Assembly (NCBI RefSeq): GCF_009455635.1
Contig: NZ_QPER01000002.1
Span: 1,550,001 to 1,614,000 of the forward strand
DNA from: Paraburkholderia agricolaris
GTDB taxonomy: Bacteria; Pseudomonadota; Gammaproteobacteria; Burkholderiales; Burkholderiaceae
Reading direction: 5' to 3'
Length of the DNA stretch: 64,000 bases
Shown here: one piece after another, positions 35,027 to 44,522 of the stretch
Layout: every line of letters starts with the position of its first letter
Numbering within the stretch: the first letter of the stretch is position 1
The notes under the pieces: generated by a model
The model's database searches: none
Seen by the model: the letters and a program-made list of their open reading frames with translations, nothing else
What the model was told of the DNA's origin: nothing
Translations under genes and position numbers: made by a program

Positions 35027-37132
35027 TCAATGCGTCGTGTTTCCGCGCCGCAGATACCGATACACCGTATTTCGCGCCAGTCCCAACTCGCGCGCGGCAG
35101 CCGACACATTGCCGTCCAGCCGCTCGAGCGTTTGCGCGATCAAGGTGGCCTGCCAGTCTTCCATCCGGGCGGGCGACGCATTCATGGGTGCGGCCTGTCG
35201 TTCACGCCCATCACCCCCGTTAGCATTGCCGGAGTGGCCTGAGCGTGACACCAACGGCTGACCGCGGACGTCGGCTGCCAAATCCCTGCAATCCTGCAGA
35301 AAATCCTCCGGCAAATCTTCCAGTTCGATCTGCTCCGCGCCTTCGGCCATGATGCTTGCGGTGCGCAGCACGTTAGCCAGTTGCCGCAGATTGCCGGGCC
35401 AGCGGCATTGCGCAAACCGCTCCAGAACCTCATCGGATACGCGCCGCGGCAAACGCTCGCCATCCGGTTGCAAGGCCAGCATGCGCTCGACGAGCACTGC
35501 CAGATCGCTGCGCTCGCTCAGCGCCGGCAGGGTGACGACGAGGCCGTTGATCCGGTAATACAGGTCTTCGCGGAAAGTGCCGGCTTCAATCATTTCGCGC
35601 AGATTGCGGTGAGTCGCGCAGACGATGCGCAGATCGACCGGAATCGCCCGCGTGCCACCGAGCGGCACGACGTTGCGCTCCTGCAGGACGCGCATCAGGC
35701 GCACTTGCTGGGCGAGCGGCATATCGCCGATTTCGTCGAGAAAAAGCGTGCCGCCGTCGGCCTGCACGATCTTGCCGACGCTGCCGCGTTTCTTTGCGCC
35801 AGTGAACGCGCCGTCCTCATAGCCGAACAGTTCCGCTTCGATCAACGTATCGGGCAAGGATGCGCAATTCAACGCAACGAAGGGTGCGCAGCGTCGGGGC
35901 GAATCGTGATGGATCGCGCGGGCGAGCCATTCCTTGCCGGTGCCGGTTTTGCCGAGCACGAGAATCGGAATATCGCGGCCGCGCAGCTTGGCGACTCGTC
36001 GCAGGATGGTGGAGACTTGGGTGTCACCGGTATCGAGCGTTTCGAGTGTGGCGGGCGGTGCGGGTGGCGTAGCTTCGTAAGGTCGTCCCGCAGCACGTGC
36101 GCCGTTGGAAGCGGTTGCACGCGCCGCGTCAGGCAGGGCTTCCGCCGAAGCCACATAACGTGGCGCGGCAAATTCACCGCGTGCGACCACCCGCACACCG
36201 CTTGGCAAGGTCAACTCGACGCTTTCGCCGGGCGCCCGGGCGATCTGTTGCAGCAGCTGGGCGAAGGCGGTACCGAACAGCGCATCGAAGCGCTGTCTTT
36301 GCAGGCCGGCGAGTGGCTGGCCGAATTGAAACAGCGCGCTGCGATTCGCGGACAGGAACGTGCCGTCCGGCGCAAAGGCGGCAAGTCCTTCGTACAGCGT
36401 ACCGATGAATTCGGCGCGTGCGTGAAAGTGGACACGAATGGCGTCGGCGAACTGATTGGAGAACAGGTGATTTTCGATCATCTGCGCCGACATCCGCACG
36501 AGCGCAAGCGTGTGCTTGTGGAAGCCGCGCGTGTCGCCGCTGACATCGAGCGCGCCGATGGTGCGCCCGAACGGATCCGCGATCGGCGCGCACGAACAGG
36601 TCAGGATCCGGTTCGCGTGCAGGAAATGCTCGCCGGCATGCACGACGGTTGGCTGCCCGTCGACGAGCGCGGTGCCGATCGCGTTTGTGCCGCGATCCGC
36701 TTCGGCCCATGACACGCCCGGGCACAGCGCGACGCGATTGGCTTTTTCAACGAAGTCGCTGTCGCCGAGACTGTGGAGAATCACGCCGTGATTGTCGGTA
36801 AGCAGCACCATGCTTTGCGTGTCGACGATCTGCGCGTGCAGGGTCTCCATGACGGGGAGCGCGTGCGTATAGAGCGACTGATTGCGATCGACAAGCTCAC
36901 GCAGCGCGACGCGGCGCAGCGGCTGAAAGTCCGGCGTTTCCGACGCCCGCAAGCCGACTTCGAGCGAGCGGGCGTGAGCCTGCGCGATGACATCTGGACG
37001 ACCGACGGCGGGTGGCGTGGCAGGACGATGAGTCAAAGCATGTCTCCGGTTATCGGACCCGGCAGGTGCGTTGCCCGCCATTGCGTTGCGCAGTGCAGCA
37101 TACGGGGTGGATGCGTGCTTGCGGCTGAACAT
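35027..37132 (-). CDS. Sigma-54-dependent activator, AcoR-like (GAF-AAA+-Fis)
   Basis: A 701-residue enhancer-binding protein. N-terminal sensory part (about 1-330) has a GAF domain (GVSWAEADRGTNAIGTALVD, HFLHANRILTCSCAPIADPF) and a PAS-like segment. The AAA+ domain has Walker A GKTGTGKEWLARAIH, the sigma-54 loop EDGAFTGAKKRG and Walker B GGTLFLDEIGDMP. The C-terminal Fis helix-turn-helix is NVSAAARELGLARNTVYRYL. It resembles AcoR-type activators that switch on alcohol or acetoin oxidation operons. No obvious target or -24/-12 promoter is next to it. Confidence 0.93.
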   Translation of the reverse strand: MFSRKHASTPYAALRNAMAGNAPAGSDNRRHALTHRPATPPAVGRPDVIAQAHARSLEVGLRASETPDFQPLRRVALRELVDRNQSLYTHALPVMETLHAQIVDTQSMVLLTDNHGVILHSLGDSDFVEKANRVALCPGVSWAEADRGTNAIGTALVDGQPTVVHAGEHFLHANRILTCSCAPIADPFGRTIGALDVSGDTRGFHKHTLALVRMSAQMIENHLFSNQFADAIRVHFHARAEFIGTLYEGLAAFAPDGTFLSANRSALFQFGQPLAGLQRQRFDALFGTAFAQLLQQIARAPGESVELTLPSGVRVVARGEFAAPRYVASAEALPDAARATASNGARAAGRPYEATPPAPPATLETLDTGDTQVSTILRRVAKLRGRDIPILVLGKTGTGKEWLARAIHHDSPRRCAPFVALNCASLPDTLIEAELFGYEDGAFTGAKKRGSVGKIVQADGGTLFLDEIGDMPLAQQVRLMRVLQERNVVPLGGTRAIPVDLRIVCATHRNLREMIEAGTFREDLYYRINGLVVTLPALSERSDLAVLVERMLALQPDGERLPRRVSDEVLERFAQCRWPGNLRQLANVLRTASIMAEGAEQIELEDLPEDFLQDCRDLAADVRGQPLVSRSGHSGNANGGDGRERQAAPMNASPARMEDWQATLIAQTLERLDGNVSAAARELGLARNTVYRYLRRGNTTH

Positions 37133-37463
37133 CGATATTACAGGACGAAACGGGAGCGGAGCGAAAGCCCTCGCAGCAGGAAAAACCAGTTCACACGATA
37201 GGGGGCGGTGCCTCAAAACAGCACGTCAGGCACCAAAATCAAGCAAACAAAAAGGAAAACTTGCGCAGCGCCCGAACTCGTCTACAGTGAATCCAATCAC
37301 CTCCGCGAGGCGCGAAGTACGGCGCGCTCGCAACCGTGAGGTGACGGACCCGCACTACCGGCATCCGACCAGGGGGAAAAGCGCTGCAAGTGCGACCAGA
37401 CTCAACCAGCGTGCGCAGTACCGATCGATTCATGCGCAGCACCCAACCTTTCAGGTGAACCCC
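37133..37463. other. Intergenic region between the sigma-54 activator and DUF1488
   Basis: 331 bases with no supported gene; an open frame running rightward from 37071 reads into DUF1488 but its first part is not protein-like. It should hold the promoters of both divergent genes. I saw no convincing sigma-54 site. Confidence 0.5.
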
Positions 37464-37754
37464 ATGCAGATCCTATTCCCGAACGAAACCCCTGAATATT
37501 CAGGTCGCGAACTTACCTTGGCGTTTCCGGCAATGGTCGATGGGCAAAGGGTGGAATGCATGATCACAGCCGAGGCGCTGGAAGACCACTTTGGCGCCGC
37601 CTCGCCGCGTCTGGAAGACATGGTCGGCGCATTCGACGCGCACCGGGCCCGGATCGAAGCAGCGACGAGACGTCTGCTATCGGAAACGCGGGCGCAATGT
37701 CTGGTGCTGAGAAGCGGTTACGTGCGCTTCTATGAAGCGAACTGGCGCAACTGA
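37464..37754 (+). CDS. DUF1488 protein
   Basis: A 96-residue protein starting MQILFPNETPEYSGRELTLA with the central VDGQRVECMITAEALEDHFG and the closing LRSGYVRFYEANWRN, as in DUF1488. Function unknown. ATG 37464 is preceded by TCAGGTGAACCCC; longer starts further upstream are less protein-like. It converges with cytochrome b561. Confidence 0.82.
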   Translation: MQILFPNETPEYSGRELTLAFPAMVDGQRVECMITAEALEDHFGAASPRLEDMVGAFDAHRARIEAATRRLLSETRAQCLVLRSGYVRFYEANWRN

Positions 37755-37782
37755 GCGCTTGCGCCAAGGACCCGGCGCCGGC

Positions 37783-38313
37783 TTAAACCATTCGCCGCAG
37801 CGTCTGGTCCTTGAACACGACATGGTGTGCAATCGCCGCCAGCGCGTGTAATCCGATCACCCAATAAAACGCGTTGCCGAGCCACACATGCGCGGTCTTG
37901 AGCAATGGCCGCGCAACCGGATCCGCGCCGATCAGCGTGTAGTTGACGTTGATCCAGGCGAGCGTGACCGGATGCCCACCGGCATTGATCATCAGGATGC
38001 CGAGCAGCGGCTGCGCGAAGATAAAAGCATATAGGGCGAGATGCGCGGCGCGCGCCAGAAACGCGAGCAGCCGGTTGCCGGTGAGTTCCGCGGGTGCGCC
38101 GGCCCAAAGCCGCCACAGCAGGCGCAGAACCGCTAACCCCAGCACCAGGGTGCCGGCCCAGAAGTGCACGCTGCTCCAGAAAGCCCGGCTGTCCGACCCT
38201 TTTGGCCCACGAATTTCGATTGCCAGATAGGCGAGCGCGACCAGCAGAAAAATCGCCCAATGAAAGAAGATCGCGGGCGTCGTATAACGGTCCGAGGCGC
38301 GGTGGTAGGACAT
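37783..38313 (-). CDS. Cytochrome b561 (two-haem, four-helix)
   Basis: A 176-residue inner membrane cytochrome of the bacterial b561 family. Haem-ligating His candidates are in IFFHWAIFLLVALAYLAIEI, SSVHFWAGTLVLG, RAAHLALYAFIFAQ and GLHALAAIAHHVVF; four hydrophobic helices are visible. E. coli CybB oxidises ubiquinol and reduces superoxide to oxygen. No redox partner adjacent. Confidence 0.93.
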   Translation of the reverse strand: MSYHRASDRYTTPAIFFHWAIFLLVALAYLAIEIRGPKGSDSRAFWSSVHFWAGTLVLGLAVLRLLWRLWAGAPAELTGNRLLAFLARAAHLALYAFIFAQPLLGILMINAGGHPVTLAWINVNYTLIGADPVARPLLKTAHVWLGNAFYWVIGLHALAAIAHHVVFKDQTLRRMV

Positions 38314-38480
38314 GCAGGGAACTCCTGTGACCAGATTCGTTGGTTTTTATCAATCATCGGATGATAAAGGGTGCCAGAGCCGAACGGGCGCCTTCAGGAA
38401 AACGATTGTTGATCCAGACCGAACCGTGGCCAAACACCGTGGCGCTACCGCCGTGCTTTCAGCCGGGAGCGGCATGGAAA

Positions 38481-38536
38481 GGCATGGCATGGCACGGCAT
38501 CGCATTGCGCACTGCCATGCCATGTCTTGTTTTTTT
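38481..38536 (+). terminator. Hairpin plus T run pointing rightward
   Basis: ATGGCATGGCA (38484-38494) pairs perfectly with TGCCATGCCAT (38513-38523), extended by about three more pairs, followed by TTGTTTTTTT (38527-38536). The T run is on the + strand, although both neighbours (cytochrome b561 and the NCS2 permease) are on the - strand. The left arm sits in a run of GGCATGG-type repeats beginning near 38471. Confidence 0.55.
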
Positions 38537-38579
38537 ATCTCGAGCGGGTTCCCGGCTTGCGCGCGAGAAGCCGGCGCGC

Positions 38580-39881
38580 TTATTCGCTGCCGAGGTAGAA
38601 ATAGCGGAACAGGAAAATCGCCGCGATGATCCACACCACCAGCTTCACTTTGCGTGCCTGCCCGGTCAGCAGTTTCAGGCCGGCATACGAGATGAAACCG
38701 AACGCGACGCCATTGGCGATCGAATAGGTGAACGGCATCAGCAGCGCGGTGAGCGCGGCCGGCACGACTTCGGTGGCGTCGTCCCACGGCAGGTCGAGCA
38801 TTTCGCGCAACATCAGGCACGACACGTATAGCAGTGCGGGCGCCGTCGCGTAGCCGGGCACCACGGCCGCGAGCGGCGCGAAAAACAGCGCCGCGAGGAA
38901 CAGCACGGCGACGGTGATCGCCGTCACACCGGTGCGGCCGCCGGCCTGTACGCCCGACGCGCTTTCGATATACGCCGTGGTCGACGACGTGCCCAGCATC
39001 GAGCCGGCCAGAATCGCCGTGCTGTCGGCAAGCAGGGCGCGGTTCAGCCGGAACATCTTGCCTTCGACCAGCAGTCCGGCGCGATTGGCCACGCCCATCA
39101 GGGTGCCGGTTGCATCGAACAGTTCGACCAGGAAGAACACCAGGATCACGTTCAGCACGCCAGTAGAGAGCGCGCCGCGAATGTCGAGCTGGAACAGTGT
39201 CGGCGAAATGGACGGCGGCGCGGAGACGATGCCGTGGAACTGGTTGCCACCGAAGAAAAAGCTCAGCACCGTCACGCCGACAATGCCGATCAGGATCGCA
39301 CCGCGCACCCGCAGAAAGTCGAGTGTGACGATCGCGAAGAAGCCGATCACCGCGAGGATCACATGCGGGTTGTGCAGATCGCCGAGCGTGACGAGGGTGG
39401 CCGGATTGCCGACCACCACGCCAGCCGTTTTCAGCGAAATGATCGCGAGAAACAGGCCGATACCGCCGGTGATGGCAATCCGTATCGAATGTGGAATGCC
39501 GTTGACGATCACTTCACGCACGCGAAACAGCGTGACGATCAGGAACAGGCAGCCGGAGATGAACACCGCGCCGAGCGCGGCTTGCCAGGTGAAACCCATG
39601 CCTTTCACGACGGTGTACGCGAAGTACGCATTCAGGCCCATGCCGGGTGCGAGCGCGATGGGGTAGTTCGCGTAGAGGCCCATGATCAGCGAGGCCAGCG
39701 CGGCGACGATGCAGGTCGCGACGAAAACGGCGTCCTTCGGCATGCCGGCGTCGCCGAGAATCGCCGGGTTGACGAAGATGATGTAGGCCATCGTCAGGAA
39801 GGTCGTCAGCCCTGCAAGCACTTCAGTGCGCAGGTCCGTGCCGGCGGCGTCGAAGCCAAAGTATCGTTTTATGGAGTCCAT
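38580..39881 (-). CDS. NCS2-family purine (guanine/hypoxanthine or adenine) permease
   Basis: A 433-residue proton-coupled permease of the AzgA-like NCS2 branch. Diagnostic stretches are RTEVLAGLTTFLTMAYIIFV, NPAILGDAGMPKDAVFVATC, APGMGLNAYFAYTV, FFLVELFDATGTLMGVANRA, and GTSSTTAYIESASGVQAGGR. ATG 39881 fits the family; the longer frame to 39983 does not. Function: uptake of hypoxanthine, guanine or adenine from outside. The T-run hairpin lies downstream but in the wrong orientation. Confidence 0.92.
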   Translation of the reverse strand: MDSIKRYFGFDAAGTDLRTEVLAGLTTFLTMAYIIFVNPAILGDAGMPKDAVFVATCIVAALASLIMGLYANYPIALAPGMGLNAYFAYTVVKGMGFTWQAALGAVFISGCLFLIVTLFRVREVIVNGIPHSIRIAITGGIGLFLAIISLKTAGVVVGNPATLVTLGDLHNPHVILAVIGFFAIVTLDFLRVRGAILIGIVGVTVLSFFFGGNQFHGIVSAPPSISPTLFQLDIRGALSTGVLNVILVFFLVELFDATGTLMGVANRAGLLVEGKMFRLNRALLADSTAILAGSMLGTSSTTAYIESASGVQAGGRTGVTAITVAVLFLAALFFAPLAAVVPGYATAPALLYVSCLMLREMLDLPWDDATEVVPAALTALLMPFTYSIANGVAFGFISYAGLKLLTGQARKVKLVVWIIAAIFLFRYFYLGSE

Positions 39882-40334
39882 GTGGCGGGTCTCTCGTTGT
39901 TCAAAAAGCGTTTCTTGTGGTTGATACGGGCTATGCGCAGCAGATGAGCAGGTCCCGCGCATGGCGACTGCACCGCCCGACACGGCTCTGATCTCCGATG
40001 CGCCACGCAGCCAGGCCTACCGGCGGATTGTAATCATGATTGGCGGTGCCGCCCAGATTGCATGACGGCAGGTTTCGCCGAAGGGGCGTGATGATACCTT
40101 GCCGGTGCGCGGAGTGGCGCGGCGCGGGGTGGCAAACAGCCTTGCGGCGTTACGGCGGGGAGGGAGGGTTTTGCGAGGAGGGCGACGGCAGAGGCATGCC
40201 TTACAGATACGCCATCTGCGCCAGATCCGTCATCTGCGCAGAGGTAAGGCGTAAGGCACACCGCGCCGGCATCGCCTGCAACCGTTGCGGTCGCGGGCGG
40301 CCGGCTTGCCGTTTGAAGGCTGGGGCGAGACCGA
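39882..40334. other. 453-base region without a supported gene
   Basis: Several short frames on both strands resemble no protein. A weak stem is visible: GCCTTAC (40198-40204) with GTAAGGC (40244-40250), enclosing the direct repeat CATCTGCGC. The region should carry the NCS2 promoter (reading left). Confidence 0.45.
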
Positions 40335-40592
40335 TTACTGGGCCATGCTTGCGCCTTGCCGCTGCGCGCGACGCGCGGCGACAATGCGGCCGGCGCGCTG
40401 CGCGTTGTCCGGATAGTCGATCCAGTCGAGCGGATCGTAGCCGGCGGCGCGCCAATCGGCCAGATCGGCTTTCACCTGAGCACGCGTGAGCGGCGCCGAC
40501 GGGTCGTAAGGCCGTGAAGTTTGCGCAAACGCGGTGCTCATGCCAACGGCGGCCAGCAGCGCGCCGAGTCCAACTAAAGAAACGATTTTCAT
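40335..40592 (-). CDS. DUF4148 small exported protein
   Basis: An 85-residue DUF4148 protein with a signal peptide (MKIVSLVGLGALLAAVGMST, cut after AFA) and the mature motif PLTRAQVKADLADWRAAGYD. This family is abundant in Burkholderiaceae and its function is unknown; some members are strongly regulated by stress or environment. Confidence 0.9.
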   Translation of the reverse strand: MKIVSLVGLGALLAAVGMSTAFAQTSRPYDPSAPLTRAQVKADLADWRAAGYDPLDWIDYPDNAQRAGRIVAARRAQRQGASMAQ

Positions 40593-40730
40593 GATTGGCT
40601 CCTATGGAGCGGTTAAAACGACCCCCGTATTTTAATTTTCGTAAGCATTTCGATTAAGCCGGTTGAACGTAATGCACCGTTTCATCCGGCGCTCCAAAGC
40701 GGCCCGGATTGAAGCCGCGTGCCCCTCGTC

Positions 40731-41504
40731 TCAGGGGGGCGAAGGCTTGCTGAAGCGGTCCAGCACCGCGCTCAGCAGATCGATCGGCAGTGGAAAGACG
40801 ATCGTTGAATTCTTGTCGGCGGCAATCGTCGTGAGGGTTTGCAGATAACGCAACTGCATGGCCTGTGGTTGCCGTGAGAGCGTCTGCGCCGCCTCCAGCA
40901 GATGCTGCGAGGCCTGCAGTTCGCCTTCCGCATGAATCACCTTGGCGCGCCGTTCGCGCTCCGCTTCGGCCTGACGGGCAATCGCGCGGATCATCGTTTC
41001 GTTGATGTCCACATGTTTGATCTCGACGATCGATACCTTGATACCCCACGCATCGGTCTGGGCATCGAGTACCTTCTGGATGTCGGCGTTCAATTGCTCG
41101 CGAGCCGCCAGCAGATCGTCGAGCTCGTGCTTGCCAAGCACCGCGCGCAGCGTGGTCTGCGACAACTGGCTGGTCGCCTCGAAATAACGCGCGACCTGAA
41201 TTACCGCCTTCTCAGGATCGACGATGCGGAAATACACCACCGCATTGACCTTCACCGACACGTTGTCGCGCGTAATGACGTCTTGCGGCGGCACGTCGAA
41301 CACGACGGTACGCAAATCCATCCGCACCGCCTGCTGCACGATCGGGATGATCAGCACGAGCCCCGGCCCTTTGACCTTCCAGAAGCGCCCGAGCATGAAC
41401 ACCACGCCGCGCTCGTACTCGCGAAAAATCCGTACCGACGATGCAATCAGTATCGCCACCAGCAGAATCAGAATGCTGCTGAAGCCAAATGTGAAACCGA
41501 TCAT
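40731..41504 (-). CDS. Slipin-family SPFH/Band 7 protein
   Basis: A 257-residue membrane-anchored SPFH protein: one N-terminal helix ([20 protein letters not shown]), then the Band 7 region ([60 protein letters not shown]) and a coiled tail ([20 protein letters not shown]). Slipins organise membrane microdomains and usually pair with an NfeD protease. The upstream nfeD gene overlaps its ATG by 4 bases, confirming that pairing. Confidence 0.93.
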   Translation of the reverse strand: MIGFTFGFSSILILLVAILIASSVRIFREYERGVVFMLGRFWKVKGPGLVLIIPIVQQAVRMDLRTVVFDVPPQDVITRDNVSVKVNAVVYFRIVDPEKAVIQVARYFEATSQLSQTTLRAVLGKHELDDLLAAREQLNADIQKVLDAQTDAWGIKVSIVEIKHVDINETMIRAIARQAEAERERRAKVIHAEGELQASQHLLEAAQTLSRQPQAMQLRYLQTLTTIAADKNSTIVFPLPIDLLSAVLDRFSKPSPP

Positions 41505-43135
41505 GTGTGTTCTCCTTGTTGTTGTGCTTCCGCGGGCACCACGGTCAGCGTCAGTCCGCGCCGTGCCGTGACGCGCACCGCTTGACCGGCCGCGACCGGG
41601 GCCGTGCTGGACACCCGCCAGCGTTCACCTTGCACCTGCGCCCAGCCGGCCAGCGTGCCGCCCGCGGTGGCGTTTGCCTCCGCATTCGCGCTTGCTTCTG
41701 TGCTTGTGTCTCCAGGCAGCAGGCCACCGTCGAGCACGACGCCAAGACTGCCGATCAGCCCTTCGGAGCCGGTCACCACGGGCCGGCGTCGTGCCCGCAA
41801 CGCGAGCCTCGACACGCCGAACACAAACGCGACGCTGAACACGACCACCGCCGCGATCAGCGGCAGCGGAATGCCGTAGCCGGGCACATCGGTGTCGATC
41901 AGCATCAGCGCGCCGATCACGAACGCGATCACCCCGCCGAAGCCGAGCGAGCCGAAGGTCGGCAGAAACGCCTCGCCGATCAGGAAGGCGATGCCGAGAA
42001 AGATCAGGCCGAGCCCAACATAGTTGATCGGCAGCATCTGCATCGCGAACAGCCCCATCAGCAGACTGATGGCGCCGACCACGCCCGGCAGCACGAAGCC
42101 CGGATTGGCGAACTCGAAGAAGAGGCCGTACATGCCGATCATCAGCAGCACCAGCGCGACATTCGGATCGGTGATGACCGCAAGGAACTGGCTGCGCCAG
42201 TCGGCTTCGAGCGTGACGACCGGCGCGTTGGCAGTGTTGAGCCTGACGTCGCCGTGGCTCGTGCCGATCGTGCGGCCGTTCACCTGGCGTAGCAGGTCCG
42301 GAATGTCGCGCGCATTCAGATCGACCACGTGCTGCGCGAGCGCCTCGCCGGCCGACAGGCTGACGGCCTCACGCACGGCGCGTTCGGCCCAAACGGCGTT
42401 GCGGCCGCGCAACTGGGCGAGGCCGCGGATGTAGGCGGCCGCGTCGTGGACCTGCTTGCGTAACTCGGTGGATTGGGTGTCGAGCGGCAGGGCGGCGCTG
42501 GCCGGCGTGGCCGCGCTAGCGGAGTTTGCCGGGCCGGTTGAGGCAGCGGCGCCGGGTCCGCTTTTTGGTGCGCCGGCGCCTGCGCCGCCGCCGGGCAGAC
42601 CAGGCATACCGCCGCCCGCCGGCGGTTCCGCCCCGCCGATGCCCATTTCGATCGGCGTCGCCGCGCCGAGGTTGGTGCCGGGCGCCATCGCGGCAATATG
42701 GCTGGCGTAGACGATATAGGTGCCCGCGCTCGCGGCGCGCGCGCCACTCGGGGCGATAAAGGTGGCGACCGGCACGGGCGAGGCGAGAATCGCCTTGATG
42801 ATCTGCCGCATCGACGTATCCAGCCCGCCGGGGGTATCCAGTTGCAGCACGGCGAGTTGCGCGCGCTCGTCGGCGGCGCGCTGCAGGCTGCGCACAATGA
42901 AGTCGGCACTGGCCGGACTGATTGCGCCATTCACCGGAATTACGACCACGCTATCAGGCGCGATGCTGGCCTGGGCGGCCGAGGCCGGCGGTGCGTTTTC
43001 GCACAACGCGAAGCCGAGCGCCAACAGGGCGCCAAACGCGGTCATGCCGCGCATCAACCGGCCCGCGACGCCACCACGGATAAGCGCGGCGCGCGGACCA
43101 GACTGCCGGAACGGGAGACGTGGATACGTGCTCAT
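41501..43135 (-). CDS. NfeD-family membrane serine protease
   Basis: A 544-residue NfeD protein (ATG 43135; an ATG seven codons earlier is possible). A signal or anchor helix precedes a ClpP-like protease domain: [20 protein letters not shown] and the Ser site [18 protein letters not shown]. Then come several helices and a C-terminal OB-fold NfeD domain ([35 protein letters not shown]). A Pro/Gly/Ala-rich insert around 170-220 interrupts the protease part. These proteases cleave slipin or stomatin partners; slipin is encoded directly downstream with a 4-base overlap. Confidence 0.9.
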   Translation of the reverse strand: MSTYPRLPFRQSGPRAALIRGGVAGRLMRGMTAFGALLALGFALCENAPPASAAQASIAPDSVVVIPVNGAISPASADFIVRSLQRAADERAQLAVLQLDTPGGLDTSMRQIIKAILASPVPVATFIAPSGARAASAGTYIVYASHIAAMAPGTNLGAATPIEMGIGGAEPPAGGGMPGLPGGGAGAGAPKSGPGAAASTGPANSASAATPASAALPLDTQSTELRKQVHDAAAYIRGLAQLRGRNAVWAERAVREAVSLSAGEALAQHVVDLNARDIPDLLRQVNGRTIGTSHGDVRLNTANAPVVTLEADWRSQFLAVITDPNVALVLLMIGMYGLFFEFANPGFVLPGVVGAISLLMGLFAMQMLPINYVGLGLIFLGIAFLIGEAFLPTFGSLGFGGVIAFVIGALMLIDTDVPGYGIPLPLIAAVVVFSVAFVFGVSRLALRARRRPVVTGSEGLIGSLGVVLDGGLLPGDTSTEASANAEANATAGGTLAGWAQVQGERWRVSSTAPVAAGQAVRVTARRGLTLTVVPAEAQQQGEHT

Positions 43136-43216
43136 CGCTGACGGCTGCCGCGCCATGCCGATGGGTATCGACGGCGCGGGCCGCTACCCCAAAAAGGCTG
43201 GCCTGCTCCTTACAGC

Positions 43217-44272
43217 TTAGTCCGATTCCGTGCGGCGCGTGAAATCCGCATGCGCCGGCCGGTAGTCGCCTGGCCGCATGCCGGTCCACTTGCGAAACGC
43301 GCGATGAAACGCGCTCGGTTCGGCAAAACCCACGGCGGTGGCGATGTCGGCAATCGTGCGCCCACTGTCCTGCAGCTCGCCGATTGCGATGTCGCGCCGC
43401 AAGTCGTCCTTGATCGACTGATACGTATAGCCTTCCTGCTTCAGATGGCGCCGCATCGTCGCTTCGGCGACATTCAGGCGCAGCGCCATCTGGTCGGCGG
43501 CGGGCCAGCCGGCCATCGGCAGCGCGCGCAGCATTTTGCGCACCCGCGCGGTGAGCGAGCCGGGATTGCGGTACTTGACGATGAAGCTGCCGGGCGCATC
43601 GCGCAGAAAGGGCTTCGCCGATTTGCTGGTCTGGATCACCGGCAGCTCGAGAAACGCCGTCGAGAGGTCGACGTACGACTCGGCCTGATCGAACGCCATG
43701 TCGTCGCAGAACATCAGACGGTACTCGTGCGCGGCAGGCGGCTCGGCGCAGCGAAAACGCGCTTCGATAAGCGGAATGCGCCGCCCGACCAGCCAGCACA
43801 ACAGACCGTAGACGAGGATAAAGTAGGTCGCGTAAGCGAACATGGCGGGTGGCTTCGCGCCTTCGCGTTCGACATAGCGCAGCCGCACCCGCTGCGCGTT
43901 CGTCTCGATCCGTGCGCCTAGATCGTCCAGCACGAGCTGCATGAAGCCGACCGCCCGCTTGAGCGCTTGCGCGCCGTTGCGCGCGCTTAGCGCCATCTGC
44001 GTCATCGCGATGAAACTGCCGCTTTTCATGCGGTGCGAGTCCTGGCCGAAGAATTCGTCGTCCAGCGCGCGGGCGATGCCGGCCCACAACGCGCCGTACT
44101 GCGCCGACGAAACCCGGCTTTTCGGCGACGCCAGCATGGTGGCCGCAATGCCGGCGGCTTCGGCGAGCGGCAGGGCGTCGAAGCCGCGTGCCCGCGCCAG
44201 CGCCAGGGCCTCTTCGACCAGGCTGACGGAAATCGTGCCTCTATCGTTCTTGAAGTTCTTCATGTTTCTCAT
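43217..44272 (-). CDS. AraC-family regulator of the divergent valine/isobutyrate operon
   Basis: A 351-residue regulator (ATG 44272 or 44263). The N-terminal ligand domain of about 230 residues is of the arabinose-binding-like type; the C-terminal HTH includes LNVAEATMRRHLKQEGYTYQ and IADIATAVGFAEPSAFHRAF. It is divergent from the acyl-CoA dehydrogenase operon. By position it would be the equivalent of MmsR, which activates mmsAB in Pseudomonas. Two 16-base direct repeats lie between the genes and are spaced 85 bases apart. Confidence 0.9.
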   Translation of the reverse strand: MRNMKNFKNDRGTISVSLVEEALALARARGFDALPLAEAAGIAATMLASPKSRVSSAQYGALWAGIARALDDEFFGQDSHRMKSGSFIAMTQMALSARNGAQALKRAVGFMQLVLDDLGARIETNAQRVRLRYVEREGAKPPAMFAYATYFILVYGLLCWLVGRRIPLIEARFRCAEPPAAHEYRLMFCDDMAFDQAESYVDLSTAFLELPVIQTSKSAKPFLRDAPGSFIVKYRNPGSLTARVRKMLRALPMAGWPAADQMALRLNVAEATMRRHLKQEGYTYQSIKDDLRRDIAIGELQDSGRTIADIATAVGFAEPSAFHRAFRKWTGMRPGDYRPAHADFTRRTESD

Positions 44273-44279
44273 GGCTGTC

Positions 44280-44295
44280 TGGCAAACGCGCTCAA
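44280..44295. promoter_or_regulatory. Direct repeat, first copy, candidate AraC-family half-site
   Basis: TGGCAAACGCGCTCAA, one mismatch from 44365-44380. It lies 8 bases upstream of the AraC start codon, close to the ribosome site, so binding could also block its own expression. Confidence 0.5.
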
Positions 44296-44364
44296 CATTT
44301 TCCTTGGAACGATCCGCTAAACCCTTGAAAAGTTGGCCTGATCCGGCCTTTCATGATACCGGCA

Positions 44365-44380
44365 TGGCAAATGCGCTCAA
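44365..44380. promoter_or_regulatory. Direct repeat, second copy, candidate AraC-family half-site
   Basis: TGGCAAATGCGCTCAA, 85 bases (about eight helical turns) from the first copy and 143 bases before the acyl-CoA dehydrogenase ATG. AraC-type regulators commonly bind direct repeats on one face of the helix. Confidence 0.5.
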
Positions 44381-44522
44381 ACAGAATGATCGGGCTGAGC
44401 ATCGAACCTGTCCAGCGGCTTGCCTACACTTGATCTGAATCGATCGCGGGACGCATTGCCCGGAGACACCCCGGCGAGCCAGCCTCGCCGCCGCGACTCG
44501 ATGCACATAACAGGATCGAACC

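Noticed and set aside
37133..37463. Sigma-54 (-24/-12) promoter near the AcoR-like activator
   Set aside because: No convincing TGGCAC-N5-TTGC match was seen near either divergent gene.
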